Source: Psychrobacter sp. 28M-43
GTDB lineage: Bacteria > Pseudomonadota > Gammaproteobacteria > Pseudomonadales > Moraxellaceae
Assembly (NCBI RefSeq): GCF_014770435.1
Contig: NZ_CP061739.1
Coordinates: forward strand, 2,666,001-2,730,000
Length of the DNA: 64,000 nucleotides
Reading direction: 5' to 3'
This document shows, piece after piece, positions 37,353-45,648 of the stretch. Both the position numbers and the translations under genes were made by a program. The notes under the pieces are model-generated. The model was not told where the DNA came from. It worked only from the letters and a program-made list of their open reading frames with translations, and searched no databases. Numbering within the stretch: the first letter of the stretch is position 1; each line of letters begins with the position of its first letter.

Positions 37353-38543
37353 ATGCCAAAAAATACATCTTATTCGTTACCAAAAGACAGCAAAGCATGG
37401 CAACAAGCCGTTGATTCTATTGCGGCATTATTACCCGAAGATACCAATTTGCAAGACTTTGATGCGCTACAGTCGCTACCTGTTTTTGCGCTCATCGTAG
37501 TACTGCCGACTCAGGTATCTGCGTTAGATATTCATCAATACGTTCAGTCGTGGGTCGATGAACAGCCAAGCTGGCATCTAGTGACCGTTGCCGAAGATAC
37601 TGACGCTAGCTTCGTCAATATCACAGTATCTGATACCGAGCCTACAGCAGCGGACGCACAGCGCCTACCCTTTACCCATACTCAGGTCTACCGTTATCTG
37701 CTAGTGCCAGTCACTGACACACTAATGCACCCTGGCAAAAAAACCGCAGCCGCTCACATCATTGATGATCAGCTGACCGCTCGCTTGCGTCGTGACCTAA
37801 CTGAAGAATACAACAATACACGCAGTGCAGATAGCACAGGCAACATAAACGTCGTGGACTGTCATATCCTGTCTGTCGGTCATATGCTACGGACGCACAA
37901 ACTTGCCTGCTTTGACATGGACTCGACCTTGATCGAGCAAGAAGTCATCGTAGAGCTAGCAAAAACGGCTGGGATTGGCGAAGAAGTTGAAGCCATCACT
38001 GAAGCAGCAATGCGTGGTGAAATTGATTTTGATGAATCATTTGCTCAGCGTGTGGCCTTACTAAAAGGCACCTCTACTGACGTGCTGGATGATATCTGTA
38101 GCCGATTAACATTATCGACTGGTGCGCGCACAACGATTAGTGCGCTAAAAGCACTGGGCTATCATACGGTGCTGGTCTCGGGCGGCTTTACTTATTTTGC
38201 CCGTTATATCGCTGAGCAATTGGGTATCGATGAAGTGCATGCCAATGCTCTAGATATCGAGGAAGGTGAAGTCACTGGTCATGTACAGTGGCCTATTGTC
38301 AACGGTGCCAAAAAAGCCGCTATCGTTGAGCATACTGCTGAGCGCTTAGGCATTGAGATGTCACAAGTGGTCTGTGTCGGTGACGGTGCTAATGATTTAC
38401 CGATGATGGCATTAGCCGATCTGGGTGTGGCCTATCATGCCAAACCAATCGTTCAAGCACGTGCTGATGCCGCTATCAACGTGACAGGGCTTGAAGGTAC
38501 TTTGTACGCTCTTGGCTATCCTGCACTGGCGCCTACTGAGTAA
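37353..38543 (+). CDS. serB: Phosphoserine phosphatase
   Basis: A 396-aa HAD phosphatase catalysing the last step of serine synthesis (phosphoserine to serine). An N-terminal ACT-like regulatory region (about residues 1-175) is followed by the catalytic domain with CFDMDSTLIEQE (nucleophile Asp near 187, DxDST motif), LVSGGFTYFA and VGDGANDLPMM motifs. The length matches the longer two-domain SerB forms of Pseudomonas and Acinetobacter relatives. Its neighbour is the divergent ytjB-like gene, the usual arrangement. A 13-bp-stem terminator follows. Confidence 0.95.
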   Translation: MPKNTSYSLPKDSKAWQQAVDSIAALLPEDTNLQDFDALQSLPVFALIVVLPTQVSALDIHQYVQSWVDEQPSWHLVTVAEDTDASFVNITVSDTEPTAADAQRLPFTHTQVYRYLLVPVTDTLMHPGKKTAAAHIIDDQLTARLRRDLTEEYNNTRSADSTGNINVVDCHILSVGHMLRTHKLACFDMDSTLIEQEVIVELAKTAGIGEEVEAITEAAMRGEIDFDESFAQRVALLKGTSTDVLDDICSRLTLSTGARTTISALKALGYHTVLVSGGFTYFARYIAEQLGIDEVHANALDIEEGEVTGHVQWPIVNGAKKAAIVEHTAERLGIEMSQVVCVGDGANDLPMMALADLGVAYHAKPIVQARADAAINVTGLEGTLYALGYPALAPTE

Positions 38544-38570
38544 TTGTAGGACGCTTTATACCATTTAATA

Positions 38571-38606
38571 AGCTAGGTTAATGTTTTGTCATTAATCTGG
38601 CTTTTA
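38571..38606 (+). terminator. Rho-independent terminator of serB
   Basis: AGCTAGGTTAATG and CATTAATCTGGCT pair along all 13 positions (two G-T) around a TTTTGT loop and are followed by TTTA. Confidence 0.85.
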
Positions 38607-38791
38607 TGCTTTAGAGCGTGGCCTAAACAAGAAAAGTAGCGTAGATAGTACCGATATATTAACCAGCTATTTGACGATATCTGGTAAAATTTGGCCATTT
38701 TTAGTTCAGTTAAACGACTATCAAATGAATTGCAGACATGCCTTAGTACGTGATGATAATTAATAAAATCTGCTATGCACACTGATGTTTA

Positions 38792-38845
38792 GCTAACGCC
38801 TGTTTTCATCTAATGCTTACTTTTAGATAACACTTATTTTTAAAT
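38792..38845. repeat. Degenerate 3 x 18-bp tandem repeat upstream of DUF368 gene
   Basis: GCTAACGCCTGTTTTCAT, CTAATGCTTACTTTTAGA and TAACACTTATTTTTAAAT abut and end 15 nt before the start codon, so they would sit in the promoter or leader of the gene. Confidence 0.75.
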
Positions 38846-38860
38846 GATAAAGGAATGCCC

Positions 38861-39856
38861 ATGACGGCACCACAATCTCCACGGCCAATTCAGCCGTCAG
38901 CGCCAACACCATTAGAGCAAGATAAGGTACCTTTACGTACCGATAGCCCTAAGCAGCTGGTAGGTATCTATGTTAGAGGTATGGCCATGGGAGCAGCTGA
39001 TATTGTGCCTGGCGTCTCTGGCGGCACTATTGCGCTGATTGCAGGGATTTACGAGCGCTTGATTAACGCACTTGGCAGCATCGGCCCCAATCTTTGGACG
39101 ATATTTCGTCAGGAAGGTGGCATCAAAGGATTCGCGGCAATTTGGCGACAAGTAGACGCGACATTTCTATTGTGTTTGCTACTAGGCATTGCCACTAGCT
39201 TTGCGACCTTAGCCGGTATCATTAAGCATTTATTGGACAACCAACCATTGCTTATTTGGTCATTCTTTTTTGGACTGGTCGTCGCAACGGTATTTATCTT
39301 ACTTAGTGAAATTAAGCGCTGGAATATAGGACGTGTCGCACTGTTTGCGACTGGGCTTATTGCTGCCGTAGTCATCAGTAGTATGCCGTTACTCACGACC
39401 ACGCCTAGCTTACCGTATTTGTTTTTTGCAGGGGCAATTGCTATTTGTGCCATGATCCTACCAGGGATATCAGGGTCGTTTATTTTGCTATTGCTAGGCG
39501 CTTACGATGCAGTATTAGAAGCAGTCGATACGATGAATCTGAGTGCCATTTTCACAGTCATTGCGGGTATGGCGACTGGGCTATTGCTATTCACGCGCGC
39601 ACTTAAGTGGCTGCTCTCGCATTATTATCAGGCTACCTTGGCATTGCTGACAGGCTTTATTGCAGGCTCTCTAATAAAAGTATGGCCATGGAAAGTAGAT
39701 GCGCTAGGCTCACTAAATACTGAAGCTGTCCATAATGTCATGCCATGGCAATACCCTACTGGCGCACAGTGGTCAACGACAGTAGGACTTATGCTACTCG
39801 GTGCTATTCTAGTTTCGCTATTATCGTGGTGGGGTAATCGTACCAATCGAGGCTAA
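38861..39856 (+). CDS. DUF368 family protein, putative polyprenyl-phosphate transporter (PopT-like)
   Basis: About 331 aa with 8 or more hydrophobic segments. DUF368 signatures are present: GMAMGAADIVPGVSGGTIALIAGIYERLI near the N terminus and the related MILPGISGSFILLLLGAYD in the second half, reflecting an internal repeat. DUF368 (PopT) proteins have been proposed to return undecaprenyl phosphate across the inner membrane for cell-wall synthesis. The ATG at 38861 has AAAGGA at 6-nt spacing. The ATG at 38855 lies inside that spacer and is less likely. Confidence 0.88.
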   Translation: MTAPQSPRPIQPSAPTPLEQDKVPLRTDSPKQLVGIYVRGMAMGAADIVPGVSGGTIALIAGIYERLINALGSIGPNLWTIFRQEGGIKGFAAIWRQVDATFLLCLLLGIATSFATLAGIIKHLLDNQPLLIWSFFFGLVVATVFILLSEIKRWNIGRVALFATGLIAAVVISSMPLLTTTPSLPYLFFAGAIAICAMILPGISGSFILLLLGAYDAVLEAVDTMNLSAIFTVIAGMATGLLLFTRALKWLLSHYYQATLALLTGFIAGSLIKVWPWKVDALGSLNTEAVHNVMPWQYPTGAQWSTTVGLMLLGAILVSLLSWWGNRTNRG

Positions 39857-39957
39857 GTATTTAGCAAACTAACAATCCTGTTTGCTAGTTTGGATTGGTT
39901 TGCTAGCTAATAAATATATTCCTAGACTAGCAAAACCATTTCCGTACTACTCAAAAT

Positions 39958-39980
39958 AAGCGCCACCCCTCACGGCGCTT
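39958..39980. terminator. Candidate terminator hairpin after DUF368 gene
   Basis: AAGCGCC and GGCGCTT form a perfect 7-bp stem with a 9-nt loop, about 100 nt after the stop. The T run is missing, so its role is uncertain. Confidence 0.4.
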
Positions 39981-40129
39981 AGCCTAATATCTAGCCATCA
40001 AATATCGCAAAACAAGCCAAAAAACCAAACGTCAACGGTTGTCGCAAAGTCGCCTGCACCCTCTTCAGCTTTACTCAATAACCTCTCATAATAGTCTCAT
40101 TGGAATTCACCTTATGAATAGCGAGATGA

Positions 40130-40531
40130 ATGATGTTAATGACTATATTTTCTTTTATCGGTGTAGAGGCATGGAGCGGCGCGGCATGGCTTGGTTATGG
40201 ACTGCTAGCCAGTTTAGTAGTGGTGCTCGCCTTGTCGTCATATCGTTGGCTACTGCTATATCTGTTTGGCGGTATGGCTTACTGGTTCACCGTTGAGTTG
40301 ATTCAGAATATACTAGCAGGTCGTCCTATGTTGATGGAGCTATCATCATGGCATCGCTATATCATCGCTATGGGCATCAGTTGGTTACCATTAGCAGCTT
40401 GGGTACTGTATCGGGCATTACGCTATGATGATGTGAGCCAAACAGTTAGTCAGCAACGTGAGCTAGAAGCCGCACGCTATATCGAACACACACCTGTCTA
40501 CGATGATAACTATCAGCCACGTTTCCGTTAA
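40130..40531 (+). CDS. Small inner-membrane protein of unknown function
   Basis: A 133-aa protein that I do not recognise. Three or four hydrophobic helices fill residues 1-105 (FIGVEAWSGAAWLGYGLLAS, LLLYLFGGMAYWFTVELI, YIIAMGISWLPLAAWVLY), and the C-terminal 28 residues are a charged cytoplasmic tail. Trp and Tyr are abundant. The coding frame is clean and codon use matches the neighbours. The start could be either of two adjacent ATG codons (40130 or 40133). Confidence 0.6.
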   Translation: MMLMTIFSFIGVEAWSGAAWLGYGLLASLVVVLALSSYRWLLLYLFGGMAYWFTVELIQNILAGRPMLMELSSWHRYIIAMGISWLPLAAWVLYRALRYDDVSQTVSQQRELEAARYIEHTPVYDDNYQPRFR

Positions 40532-40737
40532 AACTGTCCTATTTATATCTCTGTTTGTCTATATCAATACCTTGCTTACGTCAGTGACATCGAATGTTAC
40601 AAGATACTTAACGCTCTCTACTTAACTCCTAAAGAGTTGACACCCTATGATAGTTTATAATCCAGTTATATATTTGTCATAAAAACTGGTATAAAGTACG
40701 CTTTATTTTTATGCCTCATTTCTTTAGGAGTTCTGCT

Positions 40738-41244
40738 ATGTTTACTGTTCCTGTATTAGATATCAAATCTGATCCATTAGATGCTTTATTGGCTGTCGTT
40801 GGCTATCGTTTGTCTATGTTAGCTGATAGCGATAACGAAGATGTCAAAGCGTTATTCGCTGATCGTCAAGTTACGATTGAGTTTGCTAGTACTGAGTCTG
40901 ATATCGCCCGTTCTTTTAGCTTTGACAATGGACAATTCAGTCAACAAAGCGGCCATGCAAAAGAAGCCGACTTGACCATCACTTTCAAAGACTCTATGAC
41001 TGGCGTTAGACTGCTAACCAAAGGTAGCTTGCCTGCCTTTATGACTGCTGTACAAGAAGGTAACTTGAGCATTGAAGGCGACTATAGCCTAATGATGTGG
41101 TTCAACAAACTTGCCAAGCATATCGTTCCAGCTATTCCAGAAGAGTGCAAACCATATATCCAAAAAGCCAAACCTTACGCTTATAAAGCACAGAAATTTG
41201 CTGAGCATTGGGTTGGTATCGCCAAGCACAAACTTGGTAAATAA
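40738..41244 (+). CDS. SCP2 sterol-binding domain protein
   Basis: About 168 aa. Residues 10-110 fit the SCP2 lipid-binding fold: FSFDNGQFSQQSGHAKEADLTITFKD and GNLSIEGDYSLMMWFNKL are the characteristic strands and helix. The family binds lipids in a hydrophobic tunnel; the bacterial substrates are unknown (UbiJ is one relative). The ATG at 40738 is chosen because TAGGAG lies just upstream; the upstream ATG at 40711 has none. A strong terminator follows. Confidence 0.82.
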   Translation: MFTVPVLDIKSDPLDALLAVVGYRLSMLADSDNEDVKALFADRQVTIEFASTESDIARSFSFDNGQFSQQSGHAKEADLTITFKDSMTGVRLLTKGSLPAFMTAVQEGNLSIEGDYSLMMWFNKLAKHIVPAIPEECKPYIQKAKPYAYKAQKFAEHWVGIAKHKLGK

Positions 41245-41376
41245 AAAGAATGGTGCACTGAGCGGTAGTCATTGGTAGAATGGATGATATAGAACTAAAT
41301 AGCCAAACGTATAGTTACTATTTATGTGCGCTACTGTGACAATTATACATACTGTCTAGCAGTGTTCTGATTTTCT

Positions 41377-41412
41377 AAAAAGGTTGCGGTATACTATACG
41401 GCAACCTTTTTT
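41377..41412 (+). terminator. Rho-independent terminator of the SCP2 gene
   Basis: AAAAAGGTTGC and GCAACCTTTTTT arms with an internal GTAT/ATAC extension form a strong hairpin, about 130 nt after the stop codon. Confidence 0.9.
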
Positions 41413-41489
41413 GTTACCTTATAAATGACAATAGATAAAAACATTGGTTTTATTTAATACCCTCTAATTCTTATAAAAGGACTTACCTT

Positions 41490-42653
41490 ATGGCAGGATT
41501 GCTTAGCATCTCCGAACCTGACGCCACCCAGCCAACTGATGTAGCCACTCAGCCAGATACGACCAAGAGTGATTTTTTGGCCAGTCTAGCCACAGACGCG
41601 ACTCAAACTGATAGTAAAATAGCCACCACGTATAGCCGTGAAGAAATCGCGCAACTGTTTGATTTACCTCTAATGGACTTGCTGTTACAAGCACAAACCA
41701 TCCATAGAAAGCATTTTACTGCCAATGAAGTACAGATCAGCACGCTACTCTCTATCAAAACGGGCAACTGCCCTGAAGATTGCGGCTACTGCTCACAGTC
41801 AGGTCATCATCGCGACACAACCAAACTACAAGCAGAAAAGCGCATAGAAGTTGATAAAGTCATCGCAGCGGCCAAACGCGCCAAAAACAGTGGCTCATCA
41901 CGCTTCTGCATGGGTGCCGCGTGGAAACACCCAAGTGCTAAAGACATGCCTTATGTGGTTGAGCTGATCAAAGAAGTGAAAGCATTGGGACTTGAGACTT
42001 GTATGACACTGGGTATGCTCGATACCAATCAAGCGACACAGTTGGCCGATGCAGGGTTAGATTACTACAACCATAACCTAGATACTTCGCGCAGTTACTA
42101 TGAACAAGTCGTTAGCACGCGTAGCTATGATGAGCGTTTAGACACGATAGAAAACGTGCGTAACTCTGGCATTAATGTCTGTAGTGGTAATATCGTTGGT
42201 ATGGGCGAAAGCCGTGATGACCGCATCGATTGGGTACTTGAGCTGCTAAAAATGCCAAAAGCGCCTGAATCAATTCCAGTCAACTTACTGGTGCCTATTG
42301 CAGGTACACCGATTGGGGACAAAGTATTGGCCGAAGGTCAGCTGTCTGTACTTGAGTGGATTCGTACTATTGCGGTCGCCCGTATTTGCTGCCCGACTAG
42401 CTACGTGCGCCTATCTGCTGGTCGCGAAAGCCTATCTGATTCTGAGCAAGCATTAGCCTTTATGGCAGGTGCTAACTCATTCTTTTATGGTGATAAGCTT
42501 CTTACCACTGGTAATGCAAGTCAATCAGGCGACGATAGACTCTTGCGTGAGCTTGGCCTTACCAAACAGTTTGCCGCACCAAGAGCGCCTAAAGTACTGC
42601 CTGTTATGGATGCGATGAATGGTCATCAAACACAAGTTGTATTGGCAGAGTAG
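41490..42653 (+). CDS. bioB: Biotin synthase
   Basis: A 387-aa radical-SAM enzyme that inserts sulfur into dethiobiotin. The [4Fe-4S] motif CxxxCxxC is at C94, C98, C101 ([10 protein letters not shown]), and the Arg/Asn ligands of the auxiliary [2Fe-2S] cluster are in YNHNLDTS and RLSAGR regions. It carries about 45 extra N-terminal residues rich in Thr, Asp and Gln compared with E. coli BioB (346 aa). No other bio gene is nearby. A short gap of about 40 nt separates it from hemJ, which may share its transcript. Confidence 0.96.
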   Translation: MAGLLSISEPDATQPTDVATQPDTTKSDFLASLATDATQTDSKIATTYSREEIAQLFDLPLMDLLLQAQTIHRKHFTANEVQISTLLSIKTGNCPEDCGYCSQSGHHRDTTKLQAEKRIEVDKVIAAAKRAKNSGSSRFCMGAAWKHPSAKDMPYVVELIKEVKALGLETCMTLGMLDTNQATQLADAGLDYYNHNLDTSRSYYEQVVSTRSYDERLDTIENVRNSGINVCSGNIVGMGESRDDRIDWVLELLKMPKAPESIPVNLLVPIAGTPIGDKVLAEGQLSVLEWIRTIAVARICCPTSYVRLSAGRESLSDSEQALAFMAGANSFFYGDKLLTTGNASQSGDDRLLRELGLTKQFAAPRAPKVLPVMDAMNGHQTQVVLAE

Positions 42654-42690
42654 GCCCACGCTAAAAAATACAAGCTAAGCAAGAGAAACT

Positions 42691-43128
42691 ATGATGGCAG
42701 ATTATTTTAACTGGATTAAAGCGGCGCACATTATCTCGATGGTCTGCTGGTTTGCGGCGATATTTTATTTGCCGCGCCTGTTTGTCTATCATGCGATGAG
42801 CGACGATAGCATCAGCCATGAGCGCTTTGCCATTATGGAGCGCAAGCTATATCGCGGTATCATGACCCCATCGATGATAGCGACATGGATTTTTGGTCTA
42901 TGGATGTTAGGACTGGGCTGGGATGTCTATAAAACCCAAGGTTGGCTACACGTCAAATTGCTATTAGTAGTGCTGCTGTCAGGCTATCATGGCGCTTGCG
43001 GCTTTTATCGTAAAAAGCTGATAGATAATCCACACTATAAAACGCATAAATTCTGGCGCTGGTTTAACGAAGTGCCTGTCTTCGCCTTAGTGATTATCGT
43101 TATTCTCGTCGTGGTAAAACCGTTTTAG
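42691..43128 (+). CDS. hemJ: Protoporphyrinogen oxidase HemJ
   Basis: A 145-aa membrane protein with four helices and the HemJ/UPF0093 pattern: FNWIKAAHIISMVCWFAAIFYLPRLFVYH at the N terminus (conserved His), MERKLYRGIMTPSM, WLHVKLLLVVLLSGYHG and RWFNEVPVF. HemJ oxidises protoporphyrinogen IX to protoporphyrin IX in heme synthesis in bacteria lacking HemG/HemY, typical of Acinetobacter and relatives. It follows bioB closely and ends in a strong terminator. Confidence 0.93.
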   Translation: MMADYFNWIKAAHIISMVCWFAAIFYLPRLFVYHAMSDDSISHERFAIMERKLYRGIMTPSMIATWIFGLWMLGLGWDVYKTQGWLHVKLLLVVLLSGYHGACGFYRKKLIDNPHYKTHKFWRWFNEVPVFALVIIVILVVVKPF

Positions 43129-43157
43129 ATTCAGAAAAACCATTTAACCTGTAAAGC

Positions 43158-43197
43158 AAAAGCGTCCGCAACTTCAATGAGTTGCGGACGCTTTTTT
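43158..43197 (+). terminator. Rho-independent terminator of bioB-hemJ
   Basis: AAAAGCGTCCGCAAC and GTTGCGGACGCTTTTTT form a long perfect stem with an 8-nt loop. Confidence 0.95.
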
Positions 43198-43239
43198 ATT
43201 CAATTATAGAACAGGTTGTCAAACTGGAGATATCGAACA

Positions 43240-43878
43240 CTAAACACTAGGGCGCATAATTTGATAAACATTGCTTAAGTCATAAACGCGATAACGAGCT
43301 GGTTCACGGCGATTTTCGCCAGCATAACTCAGTATCAATGCCTGCTTGGCACGCTCATCGACCCAACCGACAAACAGTCCACTATGCTCGACGCCATTGT
43401 AACCATGATTGATATAATAGAGCCAGTCGCCTGCTTCAATCTCACTGCTACTAGCATAGGGCCCTTGCGCATAAGTGCCTTTGTGTATGGTATTACGCGA
43501 TACCCCTGCCCGATTAAATACAGCATTTAAATAATCCCAGCAGCCACCTTGAATAATCGTGCGCTCATTAAGTGCCATTTTGCGGGCGGTACTGACCACC
43601 TCACGTGCTGCCATACTACTCTGCGTCTCGGCATTGCTCAATAGCGGTAGATACTCGCTATCGACATTGTCATAGTTGCCTGATAAAAACGCTGGTAAGA
43701 CTGTAGGTGCTGAACGCTGTACCTCAGGATAACGATAGGACGTATTCATCGTTGGTTGAATAGATTTTTGGGCAATAAGCATACTCATACTATCTGCATG
43801 GGCTTGCCCTACCATGCCGCAGGTAAATAGGAATAAACCGCACGACGCGGCGACTGATGGTATAGACAAACGCAGCAT
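43240..43878 (-). CDS. Secreted protein, putative NlpC/CHAP-like cysteine hydrolase
   Basis: About 212 aa with a Sec signal peptide (cleavage after AHA, about residue 28). The C-terminal half has a Cys in GGCWDYLNAVFNRAG, EAGDWLYYINHGYNG, and a His in VEHSGLFVGW, the order of Cys and His seen in NlpC/P60 or CHAP peptidoglycan hydrolases. I cannot place it in one family. The start is the ATG at 43878 with AAGGAG upstream rather than the longer frame to 43917. Function is inferred only from fold-like motifs. Confidence 0.65.
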   Translation of the reverse strand: MLRLSIPSVAASCGLFLFTCGMVGQAHADSMSMLIAQKSIQPTMNTSYRYPEVQRSAPTVLPAFLSGNYDNVDSEYLPLLSNAETQSSMAAREVVSTARKMALNERTIIQGGCWDYLNAVFNRAGVSRNTIHKGTYAQGPYASSSEIEAGDWLYYINHGYNGVEHSGLFVGWVDERAKQALILSYAGENRREPARYRVYDLSNVYQIMRPSV

Positions 43879-44140
43879 GACTAACTCCTTGTCAATAGAT
43901 CTCAATGACAGTATCAATAATAAGAAGGATAAATTTTATAATCCTACTTATAAACCATTTGCGCACAAATCTGCAAGCACTATTCGCTTGCGTCAGGTGA
44001 TAGACGGTATGAATATACTGATAGATGACAATATTGTAGAGGCACATCCAGTGAAATTTAAAATGACACTTGAGTTTGAAATTCAGATAATACGAAGACA
44101 ATAGCTATGTTTTCATAAAGTATGAAATTGAGGAAAGATA

Positions 44141-44632
44141 CTAATTACTCTTCATTTTAATATTTACATGACGTTTCGTTAGCGCTTGCCCTTCTAAGAT
44201 AGCTTTCGCAGCTTTTGCTTCTTGAGCACTCTCAAAACCGGTAATATGATATTTGCAAACGTCACTGCTATCGACAATCTGTAATTGCTCGCCAATCAGC
44301 GTTATCTTATCACCATCCGTTAAATTAATATGCTCACGCTTACCTAGATTGTCATGGACCAACTCGCCAGCCCTTACCCACAATGTACCGCTGCTAATCA
44401 TACCGCTCATGGCTTTCTTATGCTGTTGGCGCTTTTTATTAAAAATAAAGCTACCAATAATAAGCAGTGCAAGCGCACCGATGGCTAAACGCTCAGGCAA
44501 CAAACTCATCGCCATGGCGACTGCGACGGCCCCTATCAATAGTGCAGAACCAAACCAAAACATGCCATTATCAGCAGCATTTGATTGCCCTTGTAAGGTG
44601 ATTTTGGCGCCATCATCAGTCAGCTTTAGCAT
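44141..44632 (-). CDS. Membrane protein of unknown function
   Basis: A 163-aa protein that I do not recognise. Two helices near residues 24-65 (FWFGSALLIGAVAVAMAMSL, LAIGALALLIIGSFIF) separate a short N-terminal strand region from a cytoplasmic C-terminal domain (TLWVRAGELVHDNLG, LQIVDSSDVCKYHITGF). It has a clean frame. It is on the same strand as rph, whose terminator separates them. Confidence 0.6.
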   Translation of the reverse strand: MLKLTDDGAKITLQGQSNAADNGMFWFGSALLIGAVAVAMAMSLLPERLAIGALALLIIGSFIFNKKRQQHKKAMSGMISSGTLWVRAGELVHDNLGKREHINLTDGDKITLIGEQLQIVDSSDVCKYHITGFESAQEAKAAKAILEGQALTKRHVNIKMKSN

Positions 44633-44672
44633 GTGTTGTTACCTATTACGTAATGTACGAATATTTTCTATT

Positions 44673-44705
44673 AAAAAACTGCCTATTAGCAGCTAACAGG
44701 CAGTT
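44673..44705 (-). terminator. Rho-independent terminator of rph
   Basis: On the minus strand AACTGCCTGTTAGC and GCTAATAGGCAGTT are followed by TTTTTTAA, about 45 nt after the rph stop codon. Confidence 0.9.
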
Positions 44706-44750
44706 ATTGACACTAAAAACAAAGAAAGTGTGTTATATCTAAGCGCTAGT

Positions 44751-45467
44751 CTACCAACCAAGCGCCGTCTGTTGCATTTTAATCAATTCGGCAATGCCTT
44801 TTTCAGCTAATGACAGCATAGCATCTGCTTGAGCACGAGTGAACGGCTTTTCTTCAGCAGTACCTTGCAGCTCAATGTACTCACCTTTTTGGGTCATCAC
44901 GACGTTCAAGTCGGTATCGCAGCTAGAGTCTTCTTCGTAGTTCAGATCCAGATATGCTTCGCCATCTTTCATACCAACAGAAACCGCAGCAACCAATCCG
45001 ATTAGCGGATCTGCTTTAAGTTTTTTGGCCTTTTGGATACTCTCTAGCGCATCGATAAGCGCAATCGCAGCACCAGTGATACTAGCCGTACGAGTACCAC
45101 CATCCGCTTGCAACACATCGCAATCAAGATAGATGGTGTTTTCACCAAGTTTACTCAGATCAATCATGGCACGTAAGCTACGACCGATCAAACGCTGAAT
45201 CTCTTGCGTACGACCTGATTGCTTACCGCGAGCCGCTTCACGCTGATTGCGCGTGTTGGTCGCACGTGGCAACATACCATACTCAGCTGTGATCCAACCT
45301 TTGCCTTTACCTTTGAGCCAACGCGGCACACCAGACTCTACACTGGCAGTACATAGTACCTTGGTATCGCCAAAACTTACCAATACTGACCCTTCAGCAT
45401 GCTTCGTATAATGGCGCTCAAAGCTGATCGAGCGAAGTTGGTCAAGCTCACGATTGTCAATACGCAT
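44751..45467 (-). CDS. rph: Ribonuclease PH
   Basis: A 238-aa phosphorolytic 3'-5' exoribonuclease that trims tRNA 3' ends. It has the full PH fold signatures: [57 protein letters not shown] (phosphate and RNA-binding Arg-rich region), and [19 protein letters not shown]. The length is standard, and unlike some E. coli K-12 strains it is intact. It is followed by its own terminator. Confidence 0.97.
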   Translation of the reverse strand: MRIDNRELDQLRSISFERHYTKHAEGSVLVSFGDTKVLCTASVESGVPRWLKGKGKGWITAEYGMLPRATNTRNQREAARGKQSGRTQEIQRLIGRSLRAMIDLSKLGENTIYLDCDVLQADGGTRTASITGAAIALIDALESIQKAKKLKADPLIGLVAAVSVGMKDGEAYLDLNYEEDSSCDTDLNVVMTQKGEYIELQGTAEEKPFTRAQADAMLSLAEKGIAELIKMQQTALGW

Positions 45468-45503
45468 AAAAATTCCTAGTACAATGTTATAAAAGCAGTG
45501 TCA

Positions 45504-45545
45504 TAAAAATACCTATCAGTCGTTAGCAAACACATTGATAGGTAT
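45504..45545 (-). terminator. Terminator of the first FadD gene
   Basis: ATACCTATCA (45509-45518) and TGATAGGTAT (45536-45545) form a perfect 10-bp stem with a 17-nt loop. On the minus strand TTTTTA follows. It separates the FadD gene from rph. Confidence 0.8.
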
Positions 45546-45648
45546 GTAGTCGACTAAAATCTTAAGATATCCTAACGTGACAACGGCGCAATAGCAAGAT
45601 TCGCACCTGCCATTACGCCACCATTATCAATAGAATGTCAGATATAAA

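Noticed and set aside
38573..38782. 69-codon leftward frame after serB
   Set aside because: It overlaps the serB terminator and has no supporting signal.
43814..44104. Overlapping short frames between the secreted hydrolase and the unknown membrane protein gene
   Set aside because: They overlap the start of the real gene on the other strand and show no domain.
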